DNA of 32,524 nucleotides, from positions 1 to 32,524 of the forward strand of contig CANJXY010000020.1 of NCBI GenBank assembly GCA_947478925.1, in the 5' to 3' direction. Under the pieces are notes generated by a model that was not told the DNA's origin, made no database searches, and saw only the letters and a list, made by a program, of their open reading frames with translations. The position numbers and the translations under genes were made by a program. Positions 1 to 8,142 of the stretch are shown here, piece by piece (position 1 is the first letter of the stretch; every line of letters begins with the position of its first letter). This DNA comes from Hyphomonadaceae bacterium. Its GTDB lineage: Bacteria; Pseudomonadota; Alphaproteobacteria; Caulobacterales; Hyphomonadaceae.

Positions 1-537
1 GTCTGTGCCGGCGGTGGCGTAGACGGTTGCGCCCCAATTGCTGGCAAGCTGGATCGCGGTCGTACCGATGCCACTTGCGCCGCCATGGACGAGGAAAGCC
101 TCGCCGGGCTTGAGCTGGCTCATATAGAAAACGTTGTTCCACACTGTCAGGACAGTTTCGGGGAGGCCGGCGGCTTCCAGAAAGGAAAGCGGCGCGGGCA
201 GTGGCATCGTCGAGCCTTCGTGCGCCACGGCGTATTCTGCATAGCCGCCGCCGGGAACGAGCGCACACACCCGGTCGCCCGCCTTCCAGCGCGTGACGCC
301 TTCCCCTACGGCTTCGATTTCGCCGGCAACCTCAAGGCCCAGCGTCTCCGGCGCGCCCGGGGGAGGGGGATAGCGACCGGCGCGCTGGATAAGGTCGGGA
401 CGGTTTACCCCCGCTGCGTGAACCTTGATCAGGACCTGCGCCGGTCCGGGCGAGGGCTTCCCGATTTCGTGCAGTGTCAGCTTTTCTCCCACGACAGACT
501 TCACGGCGGTCATCATCAGTTTGGACATTTCGGGCAT
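1..537 (-). CDS. NAD(P)H:quinone oxidoreductase, PIG3/zinc-independent MDR family (5' part; runs off the window)
   Basis: The reading frame is open from the start codon at 537 down to base 1, giving 179 residues of an expected ~325; the C-terminal half lies outside the window. The N-terminal GroES-like domain shows HAAGVNRPDLIQRAGRYPPP (about 40-59) and ETLGLEVAGEIEAVG, followed by the start of the Rossmann fold with HGGASGIGTTAIQLA near 151-165. This is the pattern of medium-chain quinone oxidoreductases of the PIG3 (TP53I3) type, which reduce quinones with NADPH. No structural-zinc cysteine cluster is visible in the part seen. The start could also be the ATG at 528; neither has a strong Shine-Dalgarno sequence. 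It diverges from the DUF1192 gene at 645, an arrangement I recall from other alphaproteobacteria. Family assignment is firm; the physiological substrate is unknown. Confidence 0.9.
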   Translation of the reverse strand, partial: MPEMSKLMMTAVKSVVGEKLTLHEIGKPSPGPAQVLIKVHAAGVNRPDLIQRAGRYPPPPGAPETLGLEVAGEIEAVGEGVTRWKAGDRVCALVPGGGYAEYAVAHEGSTMPLPAPLSFLEAAGLPETVLTVWNNVFYMSQLKPGEAFLVHGGASGIGTTAIQLASNWGATVYATAGTD

Positions 538-644
538 CCCGCGCTTTAATCATGAAGGTAAGGGGCGGGCAGACTTGGGCGCTTGCGGGCCATGTGGTCA
601 AGCAGGGGTGGAAGCGCGGTGCAAGGAAGTTGGGAGGCGCGGCC

Positions 645-821
645 ATGACGTTCGACGAAGAGCCGATAAGAGTTGTAAAACGCGGTCTGGACGACATGTC
701 GATCCAGGAACTGAAGGACCGGATCGAGAGCCTGAAAGGCGATATTGCCGCCTGCGAAGCCATGATCCTGAAAAAGGAAGCCACCCGGAAAGCCGCTGAG
801 GCCGCCTTCTTCAAATCCTAG
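645..821 (+). CDS. DUF1192 small protein
   Basis: This 58-residue protein starts at ATG 645, preceded by GGGAGG at 632-637 with a 7-base spacing. Longer in-frame extensions upstream lack a better signal and run into the divergent gene's promoter. The sequence has a polar start, then GLDDMSIQELKDRIESLKGD, and a heptad-like helical segment ending in AAEAAFFKS. The LDDMSIxEL core, the short coiled coil and the terminal A-x-x-FFK are the hallmarks I recall for DUF1192, a family confined largely to alphaproteobacteria and of unknown function. It sits just upstream of rcdA on the same strand, with 181 bases between them. Confidence 0.85.
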   Translation: MTFDEEPIRVVKRGLDDMSIQELKDRIESLKGDIAACEAMILKKEATRKAAEAAFFKS

Positions 822-1002
822 CTGGCGATCACGTGCTGATCTCTTGCTGACGACAAGCTGATGAAGTTGCTGCAGACTGTGCCTTGATTGCAGCGGCAAG
901 GGTCTTGCGTGACGCCGGGCGTCATATTGGGATTGCGTTCATCAAGGCAGCACAAGGTCCTGCGAAGGGACTGCGGCCCGGGACGAGTAGTTTGAGGGAC
1001 TA

Positions 1003-1548
1003 ATGCGCGACGCCATGTTTTCTGCCGACCCCGTGCCCGACCACTGGAAACAGCGGGTCTCCGAGTTCGCTGGGTCGGAGATGTTCGACCGGCTTTTCAA
1101 GGAAGGCATGACGCTGGTCGAGGAAGCTGCGAGCTATCTCGACGGGCCCGGCCGAATAGACAGCCGCAAGCTCAACCGCGAGCTTGCGCTCGTCTATGCA
1201 GCTGAGAGCATGGAAGTCACGACGCGCCTGATGCAGGCGGCGTCATGGCTCGTGGTTCAACGCGCCGTGCGCGAAAAAGACATGAAGGTCGAGGAAGCGG
1301 GCGACGAGAAATATCGCATCGCCAAGCCAGGTGAGGCCCATCCCGTCGATCGCACCGTGATGCCGGCGCAGCTGATGGCGCTGGTCGATCGGTCGCGCGG
1401 ACTTTACGAGCGCGTCTGGCGCTTCGATGCGGCGCTCTATTCGGAAACGCCGCAACCGGTCGAGAACCATGTCATGAAGCAGATCGATCGCCTCCGCCGT
1501 GCAGCCGAAGGCGGCGCATTCGATCCGCTGTCGGTCTGGCGCCGGTAG
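1003..1548 (+). CDS. rcdA: RcdA, regulator of CtrA degradation (DUF1465)
   Basis: The 181-residue product is predicted all-helical and carries the DUF1465 signature: GMTLVEEAASYLDGPGR (about 36-52), then ALVYAAESMEVTTRLMQAASWLVVQRAV (about 63-90). In Caulobacter RcdA is an adaptor that works with CpdR and PopA to deliver CtrA and other substrates to ClpXP at the cell pole during the cell cycle. That role is known for the family and inferred here. The start at 1003 has GAGGGA at 994-999 with only 3 bases between; the ATG at 1015 is an alternative giving a protein four residues shorter. The usual length of the family (~170-185) fits either. The presence of rcdA is one of the better pointers to a CtrA-regulated alphaproteobacterium. 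Confidence 0.92.
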   Translation: MRDAMFSADPVPDHWKQRVSEFAGSEMFDRLFKEGMTLVEEAASYLDGPGRIDSRKLNRELALVYAAESMEVTTRLMQAASWLVVQRAVREKDMKVEEAGDEKYRIAKPGEAHPVDRTVMPAQLMALVDRSRGLYERVWRFDAALYSETPQPVENHVMKQIDRLRRAAEGGAFDPLSVWRR

Positions 1549-1552
1549 GCCT

Positions 1553-1925
1553 TCAGTGGACCAGCGGCGTTGGGTTCGGCTTCGGGCTAGGCTTCACGGC
1601 CCGTGCTTCCGGACTGTCGCGCTTGTCGCTGAGACCCATCTCGCTATCGCTCAAGATTGCTTCCTCTAGCGCGGCTCTGGCTCTAGCGCGGCTCTGGCGC
1701 CTTCCTTGTCGCCCGCGCGCTCGAAGGTATCGGCTAGACTGACAAGCAGCGCCGCGGCGGACTTCATTCGCAGAGAGCTCCAAGGCGGCGAGGTAGGTCT
1801 TGCGGTCAGCGAGGCCGGCGTCGTCAAAACGCCAGCGCCCTGGCAGGCGGCAGTGCAAGGTCGCGGCGGCCTTCGGCAGACGCCAGAAGCAGCTTGCGGC
1901 TCTGTCCCTGCCGCGCCTCTGTCAT
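1553..1925 (-). pseudogene. Decayed small helical (TPR-like) gene, frameshifted in three places
   Basis: No single frame is open here, but three frames read in turn give continuous protein-like sequence on the minus strand. A first piece with MTEARQGQSRKLLLASAEGR starts at 1925. A second contains LADRKTYLAALELSANEVRR. A third has LLVSLADTFERAGDKEGARA, and the last piece begins EEAILSDSEMGLSDKRDS and ends PKPNPTPLVH at a TGA. The change between the last two pieces is caused by a 17-bp tandem duplication (1664-1697): deleting one copy restores ARAALEEAIL. The first frame stays open upstream of 1925, so the original start is uncertain. The LADTFERAGDKEGARAALEEA stretch resembles a tetratricopeptide helix pair; the family is otherwise unrecognised. 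Sequencing error is a possible alternative for the single-base shifts but unlikely for a clean duplication. Confidence 0.55.
1664..1697. repeat. 17-bp perfect tandem duplication
   Basis: The unit CTCTAGCGCGGCTCTGG occurs twice head to tail (1664-1680 and 1681-1697). Because 17 is not a multiple of three it shifts the frame of the minus-strand gene remnant around it and introduces a TAG. Removing one unit rejoins two protein-like segments. Confidence 0.95.
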
Positions 1926-2005
1926 AACCCGCGCCAGTCTCGCCCCAGCTTGCGACGGATCGCGTCGCGTGGGCAACTGAAGGCCAACGGAGAGGGAAGG
2001 CGGGC

Positions 2006-2647
2006 ATGCTGCGTCATCGAAAGCGAGACATAGCTGTCGCGGTTGGCGCTGCTGCGCTGGCGGGTTTTGTCGACGCGACCGGCTTTCTCAGCCTGGGCGG
2101 CTTCTTCGTCTCATTCATGAGTGGAAATTCGACGCGCCTTGCGGTTGGGATAGCCGCCATTCCGGCGGAGGCGCTCATCGCCGGGCGCCTGATTGGCTGT
2201 TTTGTGCTCGGCGTGGTCGCGGGCAGCCTGGTTGGAGCGGCGGCAAGAACAATGCGGCGTCCAGTGGTGTTGATGCTCGTCGCCGCGCTGGTCGCGATGG
2301 GCGCCCTGCTGGCCGGGACGTCCGCGGATCTGGCGGTGCTGTTCGTTGCTGCGGCGATGGGCGCTGAGAACACGACATTTGAGCGCGATGGCGAAGTCTC
2401 GATTGGCCTCACCTACATGACGGGCACGCTGGTGAAGCTGGGCCAGCGGCTGGCAGGAGCAATCATGGGCGGACCAAAGCTGGCCTGGGCGCCTTACCTG
2501 CTGCTCTGGCTCGGACTGGTTTGCGGCGCGCTGGCGGGTGCGGGCGTCTGGCCATTGTTCGGGCTGGCGGGGTTATGGATTGCCGTAACGGGGGCGCTGG
2601 CGCTCGCGGGGGCGTCATGGCTTGTCGTCCGCAGCGAGCGAGTCTGA
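2006..2647 (+). CDS. DUF1275 (YoaK-type) integral membrane protein
   Basis: The 213-residue protein is almost entirely hydrophobic, with about six transmembrane segments. It carries the recognisable DUF1275 motifs: an early AGFVDATGFLSLGGFFVSFM followed by SGNSTRLA (about 19-47), and a central GAENTTFERDGEVSIGLTYM followed by TGTLVKLG (about 118-145). DUF1275 proteins such as E. coli YoaK are inner-membrane proteins of unknown transport or stress function. The ATG at 2006 has the purine-rich AGAGGGAAGG ending at 2000. The gene stands alone; a hairpin 6 bases after its stop (2653-2680) probably ends both this transcript and the convergent rpmE transcript. Confidence 0.88.
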   Translation: MLRHRKRDIAVAVGAAALAGFVDATGFLSLGGFFVSFMSGNSTRLAVGIAAIPAEALIAGRLIGCFVLGVVAGSLVGAAARTMRRPVVLMLVAALVAMGALLAGTSADLAVLFVAAAMGAENTTFERDGEVSIGLTYMTGTLVKLGQRLAGAIMGGPKLAWAPYLLLWLGLVCGALAGAGVWPLFGLAGLWIAVTGALALAGASWLVVRSERV

Positions 2648-2652
2648 AAACA

Positions 2653-2680
2653 GAAGGCCCGCCGGTAAGGGCGGGCCTTC
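2653..2680 (-). terminator. Intrinsic terminator of rpmE, probably bidirectional
   Basis: GAAGGCCCGCC (2653-2663) pairs perfectly with GGCGGGCCTTC (2670-2680): an 11-bp stem with a 6-base loop. Read on the minus strand, 25 bases past the rpmE stop, the stem is followed by TGTTTTC, a short U-tract. On the plus strand it lies just after the DUF1275 stop but is followed by GCAAAA, so termination in that direction is less certain. Confidence 0.8.
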
Positions 2681-2704
2681 GCAAAACTGAGAATTAGAAG
2701 CCGC

Positions 2705-2932
2705 TTACGACTGCTTCACGAAACCCTTGAACTTGTCCTTGAAGCGCGACAGACGGCCGCCGCGGTCCAGCTGGACGCCTGCGCCGCCGGTCCAGGCCGG
2801 GTGCGTGTTCGGATCGATGTCGAGCGCGATGACATGACCTTCCTTGCCAGCGGTCGAACGCGTTTTGTAGCGCGTGCCATTGGTCATCACCACTTCAACG
2901 AAGTGATAATCGGGGTGGCCTTCTTTCTTCAT
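2705..2932 (-). CDS. rpmE: 50S ribosomal protein L31 (zinc-free, C-minus type)
   Basis: The 75-residue protein begins [10 protein letters not shown] and contains the L31 signature [13 protein letters not shown] followed by [17 protein letters not shown]. It binds the large ribosomal subunit near the inter-subunit bridge. The CxxC zinc-ribbon cysteines found in some L31 proteins are absent, so this is the cysteine-less form that I recall as usual in alphaproteobacteria. Its length is normal. It diverges from the ABC exporter gene, with 140 bases between, and is followed by a strong hairpin terminator. A perfect 10-bp palindrome, ACGTTAACGT, lies at 2968-2977 in the upstream region; whether it is an operator is unknown. 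Confidence 0.95.
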   Translation of the reverse strand: MKKEGHPDYHFVEVVMTNGTRYKTRSTAGKEGHVIALDIDPNTHPAWTGGAGVQLDRGGRLSRFKDKFKGFVKQS

Positions 2933-3072
2933 GGCGAAGTCTCTGGCGTCTGTAGCTGGGCGCCCAAACGTTAACGTCGGGCGGCTTGCTGAATTCGGGA
3001 GCGGGGCTCATACCCGAACCGGCCAGCGCTGGCAAGCATCAGCGCTGAAGGCCATGAAATCAGGCGTCCGGG

Positions 3073-4926
3073 ATGAACATGAGCGACGGAACAAGCGCCC
3101 CCACCCCACCTCCGAGCTCAGGCGGCGCGGGGTTCGATCGCACAGCCGGGTCGCAGCGCTGGGGAGACAATACCCCGGACCGGGCAAAATCGCGCTCACT
3201 GCGGCCACTGTTCCGGCTGACGCCCTACGTGGCCAGACAGCGGACGACGGCGGTGATGGCGGTGATCTTTCTCATCGTCGCAGCGGTCCTGAACCTTGCC
3301 ATCACCTTCCCGGTACAATGGCTGGGGAATAACGCTTTCCAGAGCTTCGATCCGGCGATGATCAACGCGGGCTTTGGCGCGATGATCGGGATTGCGCTGG
3401 CGCTGGGCGTCGCATCGGCGGTGCGGTTCTATTATTTCTCGCGGTTTGGCGAGCGGCTGGCAGCCGACCTGCGCGGTGATGTCTATGCGCGGCTGATGTC
3501 ACTGTCGCCGGCGTATTTCTCCAAGCTGAAGACGGGCGAGGCTGTCTCGCGGCTTACTGCCGACGTGACGCTGATCGAGACGTTCTTCGGTTCGACTTTT
3601 TCGATGGCGGTGCGCTCGCTGGTCACATCGGTTGGCGCTCTGGTCCTGATGTTCATCACGTCGTGGAAACTGACCGGCATTCTCTTCATCCTGGCGCCGG
3701 CGCTCATCCTGCCCATCCTCGGCATGGGGCGGCGGGTGCGGAAGCTGTCGGTCAATGCGCAGGATCGGATCGCCGAGGCGGCGGCGGAGGCGACGGAAAC
3801 GATCGATGCGATCGATCTCGTGCAGGCCTATGGCATGGAGAAGGAACGCGAGCAGCGTTTCCGCGGTGCGATCGAGCTGGCGTTCAAGGCAGCTTTGGCA
3901 CGGATTGGCGCACGGGCGTGGCTGACCGGTGTCATCATCGCACTGATGTTTGCGGGGGTGACAGGCGTCATCTGGATAGGCGCACTGGAAGTGCAGTCGG
4001 GCGCGATGACGGTGGGCGCGTTCATGCAGTTCGTGCTGCTGGCGGTATTCGGCGTCGGCGGCTTTGCGACGGTTGCCGAAGTGATGGGGGACGCCATGCG
4101 TGCGTCCGGCGCGGCTGTGCGGGCGGTCGAGATTCTCGACCAGCGGCCGGATATTGCCGCGCCGCCGAGCCCCAAGCCGATGCCGGTCAAAATCTCCGGC
4201 CTCGTGAAGCTCGCGAATGTCTCGTTCGCTTATCCCGAAGCGCAGGGGCCATCTCTGAGGGATGTGAGTTTCGAGGCCAAGCCGGGCGAGCTGGTGGCGC
4301 TGGTTGGACCTTCCGGCGCGGGCAAGTCGACCGTGTTCCGCATGCTGCTGCGATTCTTCGATCCGCAGACCGGCGAGGTGACGCTCGATGACGTAGATGC
4401 GCGGGAAACTGATCCCGCAGAATGGCGCGCGCGTTTTGCCTACGTGCCGCAGGACGCGCCGATCTTTTCGGGCGATGCGGCTGGCAATGTCCGCTTCGGA
4501 AGGACGAATGCGAGCGAAGACGAGGTGCGTGCAGCGCTTCAGAAAGCCGAGGCCTTCAGTTTCCTTGAGCCGCGTGGCGGGCTTGCCGCTGAGGTTGGCT
4601 CGAAAGGGCGGCAGCTTTCGGGCGGCGAGCGGCAGCGGATCGCGATCGCGCGAGCGCTCGTGCGTGGCGCGCCGGTCATGCTGCTGGACGAGGCGACATC
4701 AGCGCTGGATGCAGCGAACGAGCGGTTGGTGCAGAAGGCGCTGGATCAGGCGAGCCAGGGGCGCACCACGCTGGTGATCGCGCACCGTCTAGCGACTGTG
4801 CGGAAGGCCAATCGCATCGTGGTTTTTGACCAAGGTCGCGTGGTGGAGCAGGGCGACCATGAGAGCCTCGTCCGTGCGGGCGGTCTCTATGCGAAGCTGG
4901 CCGAAATGCAGTTCACGAGCGCCTGA
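3073..4926 (+). CDS. ABC transporter, fused permease/ATPase (MsbA-like exporter)
   Basis: This 617-residue half-transporter has the exporter order of a transmembrane domain followed by a nucleotide-binding domain. The first ~50 residues are polar and proline/serine rich. Transmembrane helices follow from about residue 58 to 330. The ATPase domain shows Walker A GPSGAGKST at 412-420, the signature LSGGERQR from 515, Walker B with LLDEAT around 537-542 and the H-loop histidine at 571. It would act as a homodimer in the inner membrane, as in the MsbA/lipid-A or multidrug-exporter group; the substrate cannot be told from sequence. The start MNMS at 3073 has only a weak GGG nearby; the ATG at 3079 is an equal alternative. 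It converges on lspA with 6 bases between the stops. Confidence 0.92.
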   Translation: MNMSDGTSAPTPPPSSGGAGFDRTAGSQRWGDNTPDRAKSRSLRPLFRLTPYVARQRTTAVMAVIFLIVAAVLNLAITFPVQWLGNNAFQSFDPAMINAGFGAMIGIALALGVASAVRFYYFSRFGERLAADLRGDVYARLMSLSPAYFSKLKTGEAVSRLTADVTLIETFFGSTFSMAVRSLVTSVGALVLMFITSWKLTGILFILAPALILPILGMGRRVRKLSVNAQDRIAEAAAEATETIDAIDLVQAYGMEKEREQRFRGAIELAFKAALARIGARAWLTGVIIALMFAGVTGVIWIGALEVQSGAMTVGAFMQFVLLAVFGVGGFATVAEVMGDAMRASGAAVRAVEILDQRPDIAAPPSPKPMPVKISGLVKLANVSFAYPEAQGPSLRDVSFEAKPGELVALVGPSGAGKSTVFRMLLRFFDPQTGEVTLDDVDARETDPAEWRARFAYVPQDAPIFSGDAAGNVRFGRTNASEDEVRAALQKAEAFSFLEPRGGLAAEVGSKGRQLSGGERQRIAIARALVRGAPVMLLDEATSALDAANERLVQKALDQASQGRTTLVIAHRLATVRKANRIVVFDQGRVVEQGDHESLVRAGGLYAKLAEMQFTSA

Positions 4927-4932
4927 AGGGTA

Positions 4933-5460
4933 TCAGGCGGTGGGTTGCGGGTCGGCGTTCGACTTTGGCGCGGGCCAGAGCAGCAGGCCGAAGCCGATGA
5001 AGATCGCGATGTCGGCGACGTTGAACGACCACGGATTGTGGATGCCGAGGCCGGACATGTTGATGAAGTCGGCGACCGCGCCATAGGTGAAGCGGTCGAT
5101 CAGGTTGCCGATTGCGCCGCCCGCTGCGATGCCAAGCCCGATGGCGCTCAAGGGGCGGCGGCTCCACAGTGCGGCGGCGAGCAGGACGAGCGAGATGCTC
5201 CCGGTGAAGGCGATCAGGAGCCAGCGGCCCAGTTCAGTGTCAGCCGACAGGAGGCCGAAATTGACGCCGGGATTCCACGCCATGCGGAAGTTGAGAAAGG
5301 GGATGAAGTCGATTGCCTTGACTTCACGCAGGTTCATTTGTTCGACGACCAGCCACTTGGTGAGCTGGTCGACCACCACGATTACGACCAGTGCGGTAAG
5401 CGCCCGGACGACGTTGCCGGTGAGAGTGGAGCGAGGCGGGAGGGGGGCAAGTCGTTGCAT
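4933..5460 (-). CDS. lspA: Lipoprotein signal peptidase (signal peptidase II)
   Basis: The 175-residue protein is an inner-membrane aspartic protease that removes signal peptides from diacylglyceryl-modified prolipoproteins. It shows four hydrophobic helices, the conserved VVVDQLTKW (D31), NPGVNFGLL, GNLIDRFTYGAVADF and FNVADIAIF. The catalytic aspartates by family alignment should be D131 and D150. The frame stays open far upstream, but the start at 5460 gives the normal family length and begins right before the first helix; the upstream extension has no family similarity. Two lipoproteins encoded in this window (the cytochrome c' and the HapK-like protein) would be its substrates. It converges with the ABC exporter gene. 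Confidence 0.95.
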   Translation of the reverse strand: MQRLAPLPPRSTLTGNVVRALTALVVIVVVDQLTKWLVVEQMNLREVKAIDFIPFLNFRMAWNPGVNFGLLSADTELGRWLLIAFTGSISLVLLAAALWSRRPLSAIGLGIAAGGAIGNLIDRFTYGAVADFINMSGLGIHNPWSFNVADIAIFIGFGLLLWPAPKSNADPQPTA

Positions 5461-5611
5461 CCGGTGAGACCTAGTCGGGTCACGGGCGCCGGACAAGCCG
5501 TCTGGTGCCGCTCGGACACAGCGTCGCGCAGACACGATTTGCGGAAATGCGGTTCCCGCTGGCCGCCCCCCCGTGCGGGTGTAGAAACGACAGTCCGCAA
5601 CGGAGAGTGCC

Positions 5612-6445
5612 ATGTTCGACGCCAGCAAGCTGCTCAACCAGATGTTCGGAGCTGGGGGCGCCGACAATCCGCTCGGCCAGATTGGCGGAATCCTCGGTGG
5701 GCTTCTGAACGACAGCGTCGCCGGCATGAAGGATGGCGCGGCGGCGATCGAACAGAAGACAGGCATTGGCGCGAAGGCGGATGCCACCCTGAAAGGCGCG
5801 ACAGGCAAATCCAGCGGCGATCTTTTTGAGCAGGCCAAGGCATTCGCGACCGAGAACAAGGGCGCGACCGGAGCAGCGCTGGGTGGGTTGGGACTGCTGT
5901 TGCTGGGTACGCGCGGCGGGCGCGGATTAATCGGCAATGCGGCAACGCTTGGCGGTCTGGCGATGGTGGGCGGGCTTGCCTACAGGGCCTGGCAGAACCA
6001 TCAGGCCGGCAACACACAGGCGATGCCAGGGCAGATCGAGGCGGCTCCTGAGGCCAGCCCGTTCGGCGTGTCGGGAAATTTCGAGCAGGACAATGCTACG
6101 GCCATGCTGGTGCTGCGCGCCATGATTGCCGCGGCGGCGTGCGATGGCGTGGTCGACAATGCGGAGCGCTCACGCATCATCGGTGCGCTTGAAGGCGCAG
6201 GGCTCGATGTCCATGCTGCGAAATTCCTCGATGCCGAGTTCGCAAAACCGGCGACGATCTCTGAATTGGCGGCCGCGGCGAATACGCCGGCCCTCGCGGC
6301 GCAGGCCTATACGGCGGCGCGTATCGCCATTGAGCCGGACAGTGCAACGGAAAAAGCGTTCCTCACGAATCTCGCGGGCGCGCTTGGCCTCGATGCGGGG
6401 CTCGTCGCGCAGATAGATGCAGGGGCTGCCGCGGCGAAGAGCTAG
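5612..6445 (+). CDS. DUF533 / TerB-like domain protein
   Basis: The 277-residue protein starts MFDASKLLNQMFG, has a long glycine/alanine-rich region including one probable membrane segment (about residues 89-130), and ends with a helical domain. In that domain RAMIAAAACDGVVDNAERSR (about 169-188) resembles the metal-binding first helix pair of TerB/DjlA-type folds. This layout matches DUF533 proteins such as E. coli YebE, whose function is unknown and which may be envelope associated. GGAGAG precedes the ATG. It converges with suhB with 11 bases between the stops. The family call is fairly secure; the role is not known. Confidence 0.8.
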   Translation: MFDASKLLNQMFGAGGADNPLGQIGGILGGLLNDSVAGMKDGAAAIEQKTGIGAKADATLKGATGKSSGDLFEQAKAFATENKGATGAALGGLGLLLLGTRGGRGLIGNAATLGGLAMVGGLAYRAWQNHQAGNTQAMPGQIEAAPEASPFGVSGNFEQDNATAMLVLRAMIAAAACDGVVDNAERSRIIGALEGAGLDVHAAKFLDAEFAKPATISELAAAANTPALAAQAYTAARIAIEPDSATEKAFLTNLAGALGLDAGLVAQIDAGAAAAKS

Positions 6446-6456
6446 CGTTCTCTGCG

Positions 6457-7290
6457 TTACGGCTTCTTGACGAGCGTCGCGCGAGTTCCGGCCGCAGGCT
6501 TTCTAAGTTTGCCTTCGACCAGTTCGATGAGTTTCGGCGCCAGACTGGTATTGGATGCGACGAAAGATCCCTTGGTGGCGTCCGTCTTGTCGAGACCGGT
6601 GACGATGCCGCCCGCTTCCTGCATCAGCACGAAGCCCGCAGCGATATCCCACAGCGACAGGCCGCGCTCCCAGAAGCCGTCGAAACGCCCGGCGGCGACC
6701 CAGGCAAGATCGAGCGCGGCAGATCCGAAGCGACGCACGGCGGCGACTTCGTTGCGGACGCGGGTGAGCTCATCGAGGAATTTCTCGCCGCCACTGACGC
6801 CGAGCTGCGGGATGCCCGTGGTGACGACCGCCTCGCCCAGCTTGCGGCGAGCGCCGACGCGCAGACGGCGATTGTCGAGCCAGGCGCCGCCGCCTTCCTC
6901 AGCCCAGAACAGTTCATTGCGGATCGGATCGAAGATCACGCCCGCGCGGAGTTTTCCATCGCGCTCAAGGGCGATGGATATCGCGAAGTGCGGGATGCCG
7001 TGCAGGAAGTTCAACGTGCCATCGAGCGGATCAACGATGAAACGGTGGGTCTTGTCTGTGCCTTTGACCTCGCCGCCTTCCTCGAGAAGATAGCCGTACC
7101 CGGGACGCGCTTTTTCGAGCGCCTTGCGAATGATGTCTTCGGCTTTTTGATCGGCCACGGAAACGAAATCCGCCGGCCCCTTGCGGGACACCTGCAGATT
7201 CTCGACTTCGCCGAAATCACGGATCAGACGACGGCCGGCGGCGCGGGCCGCATCCATCATGATGGAGACGGTGGGGGAAGGACGGGACAT
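6457..7290 (-). CDS. suhB: Inositol-1-monophosphatase family protein (SuhB-like)
   Basis: The 277-residue protein has the lithium-sensitive, magnesium-dependent phosphatase motifs: EEGG beginning at 70-71, DPLDGTLNFLHG at 87-98 (metal-binding aspartates 87 and 90) and WDIAAG at 214-219. Members hydrolyse inositol monophosphate and related sugar phosphates, and E. coli SuhB also associates with rRNA transcription antitermination complexes; which role applies here cannot be decided. The start at 7290 has AAGG about 8 bases upstream. thiE lies upstream on the same strand, 134 bases away. That gap contains a 7-bp inverted repeat (GCCTATC 7350-7356 / GATAGGC 7379-7385) and a weak 6-bp hairpin (7388-7410) that may end the thiE transcript. 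Confidence 0.9.
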   Translation of the reverse strand: MSRPSPTVSIMMDAARAAGRRLIRDFGEVENLQVSRKGPADFVSVADQKAEDIIRKALEKARPGYGYLLEEGGEVKGTDKTHRFIVDPLDGTLNFLHGIPHFAISIALERDGKLRAGVIFDPIRNELFWAEEGGGAWLDNRRLRVGARRKLGEAVVTTGIPQLGVSGGEKFLDELTRVRNEVAAVRRFGSAALDLAWVAAGRFDGFWERGLSLWDIAAGFVLMQEAGGIVTGLDKTDATKGSFVASNTSLAPKLIELVEGKLRKPAAGTRATLVKKP

Positions 7291-7424
7291 GTCAAACAGC
7301 CTTGGCGGGGCGTCGGGTCGCTTTGGGAGGCCGAAAGCGTGAATCCTGCGCCTATCAGAGTGCGGCCTCCTCTAACCGGATAGGCCCAAAGCGCAAGCTT
7401 TGTTCGCTTTTCGGGGGGGCGTTA

Positions 7425-8078
7425 TCAGGTCGCCAGTTCGTCGAAAATCGCGTTGAAGGCGGCAACCGCAGCTCCGGGGCCGCCTTCGGTGCGCCAGACA
7501 CCGGCGGAAACGGCGAGAAAATCGGCGCCGGCTTCAACCAGCGGTTTCGCGTTGTTTACCGTAATGCCGCCGATGGCGACGCAGGGTAGCTCGATCATCT
7601 GCTGCCACCAGGTCAACAGATCCGGCTCGGCCCTGGTGGAGGCGTCCTTGGTGTCGGTGGGGAAGAAAGCGCCGAAGGCGACATAATCGGCGCCCGCATC
7701 GCCCGCCTCGAGCGCAAGATGGCGGCTGTTGTGGCACGTGACGCCGATAATTGCATCTGGGCCCACCAGCTTGCGAGCCTTTGCATAGGGCATGTCGGTC
7801 TGTCCGATGTGAACCCCATCCGCGCCGAGTTCGACGGCGAGATCCGGTCGGTCATTTATCAGCACGGCGACGCCTCGCTCCTGCGCGCCCGGAATGATGT
7901 GGCGGCCGAACTCAAGGATGTGGTGGTCAGGCGCGGCCACTCCGTCGCGCGATTTCAGGCGGATCTGAAGCGAGGCGACGTCGCCTGCATCGAGGGCTGC
8001 ATCCAGCTGGCGCGAGAAGGCTGCGATGTCCGGAATATCGGGCGGGGTAACGAGGTAAAGGCGGCAGCGACGCGACAT
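7425..8078 (-). CDS. thiE: Thiamine-phosphate synthase
   Basis: The 217-residue TIM-barrel protein joins the pyrimidine (HMP-PP) and thiazole (THZ-P) moieties to form thiamine phosphate. The sequence begins with RLYLVTPP and shows [20 protein letters not shown] (about 74-93), [20 protein letters not shown] (about 112-131), the phosphate-loop region [11 protein letters not shown], and GGIT before a C-terminal AVSAG. The TPPSKxH-type stretch after FGAFFPT is variant (TKDAS), so the less orthodox alphaproteobacterial ThiE form is likely. No thiamine (TPP) riboswitch is visible upstream. Instead the 200-base leader holds a strong inverted-repeat element (8143-8268). No other thiamine gene is in the window. 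Confidence 0.88.
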   Translation of the reverse strand: MSRRCRLYLVTPPDIPDIAAFSRQLDAALDAGDVASLQIRLKSRDGVAAPDHHILEFGRHIIPGAQERGVAVLINDRPDLAVELGADGVHIGQTDMPYAKARKLVGPDAIIGVTCHNSRHLALEAGDAGADYVAFGAFFPTDTKDASTRAEPDLLTWWQQMIELPCVAIGGITVNNAKPLVEAGADFLAVSAGVWRTEGGPGAAVAAFNAIFDELAT

Positions 8079-8142
8079 GCGTGTGGATTACGCCCGCGGG
8101 GCGGGGTGGGCAAGCATGGGGAGCTGATCGTTTGTGCCTTAA

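Noticed and set aside
2968-2977. ACGTTAACGT palindrome upstream of rpmE as a Zur or CtrA site
   Set aside because: It is perfect but only 10 bp. It matches neither the full CtrA site (TTAA-N7-TTAA) nor the zinc-repressor consensus I recall, so it is only noted in the rpmE entry.
4933-5937. LspA extended to 334 residues
   Set aside because: The extra N-terminal 159 residues are antisense to the DUF533 gene, show no family similarity, and would hide the normal start just before the first membrane helix.
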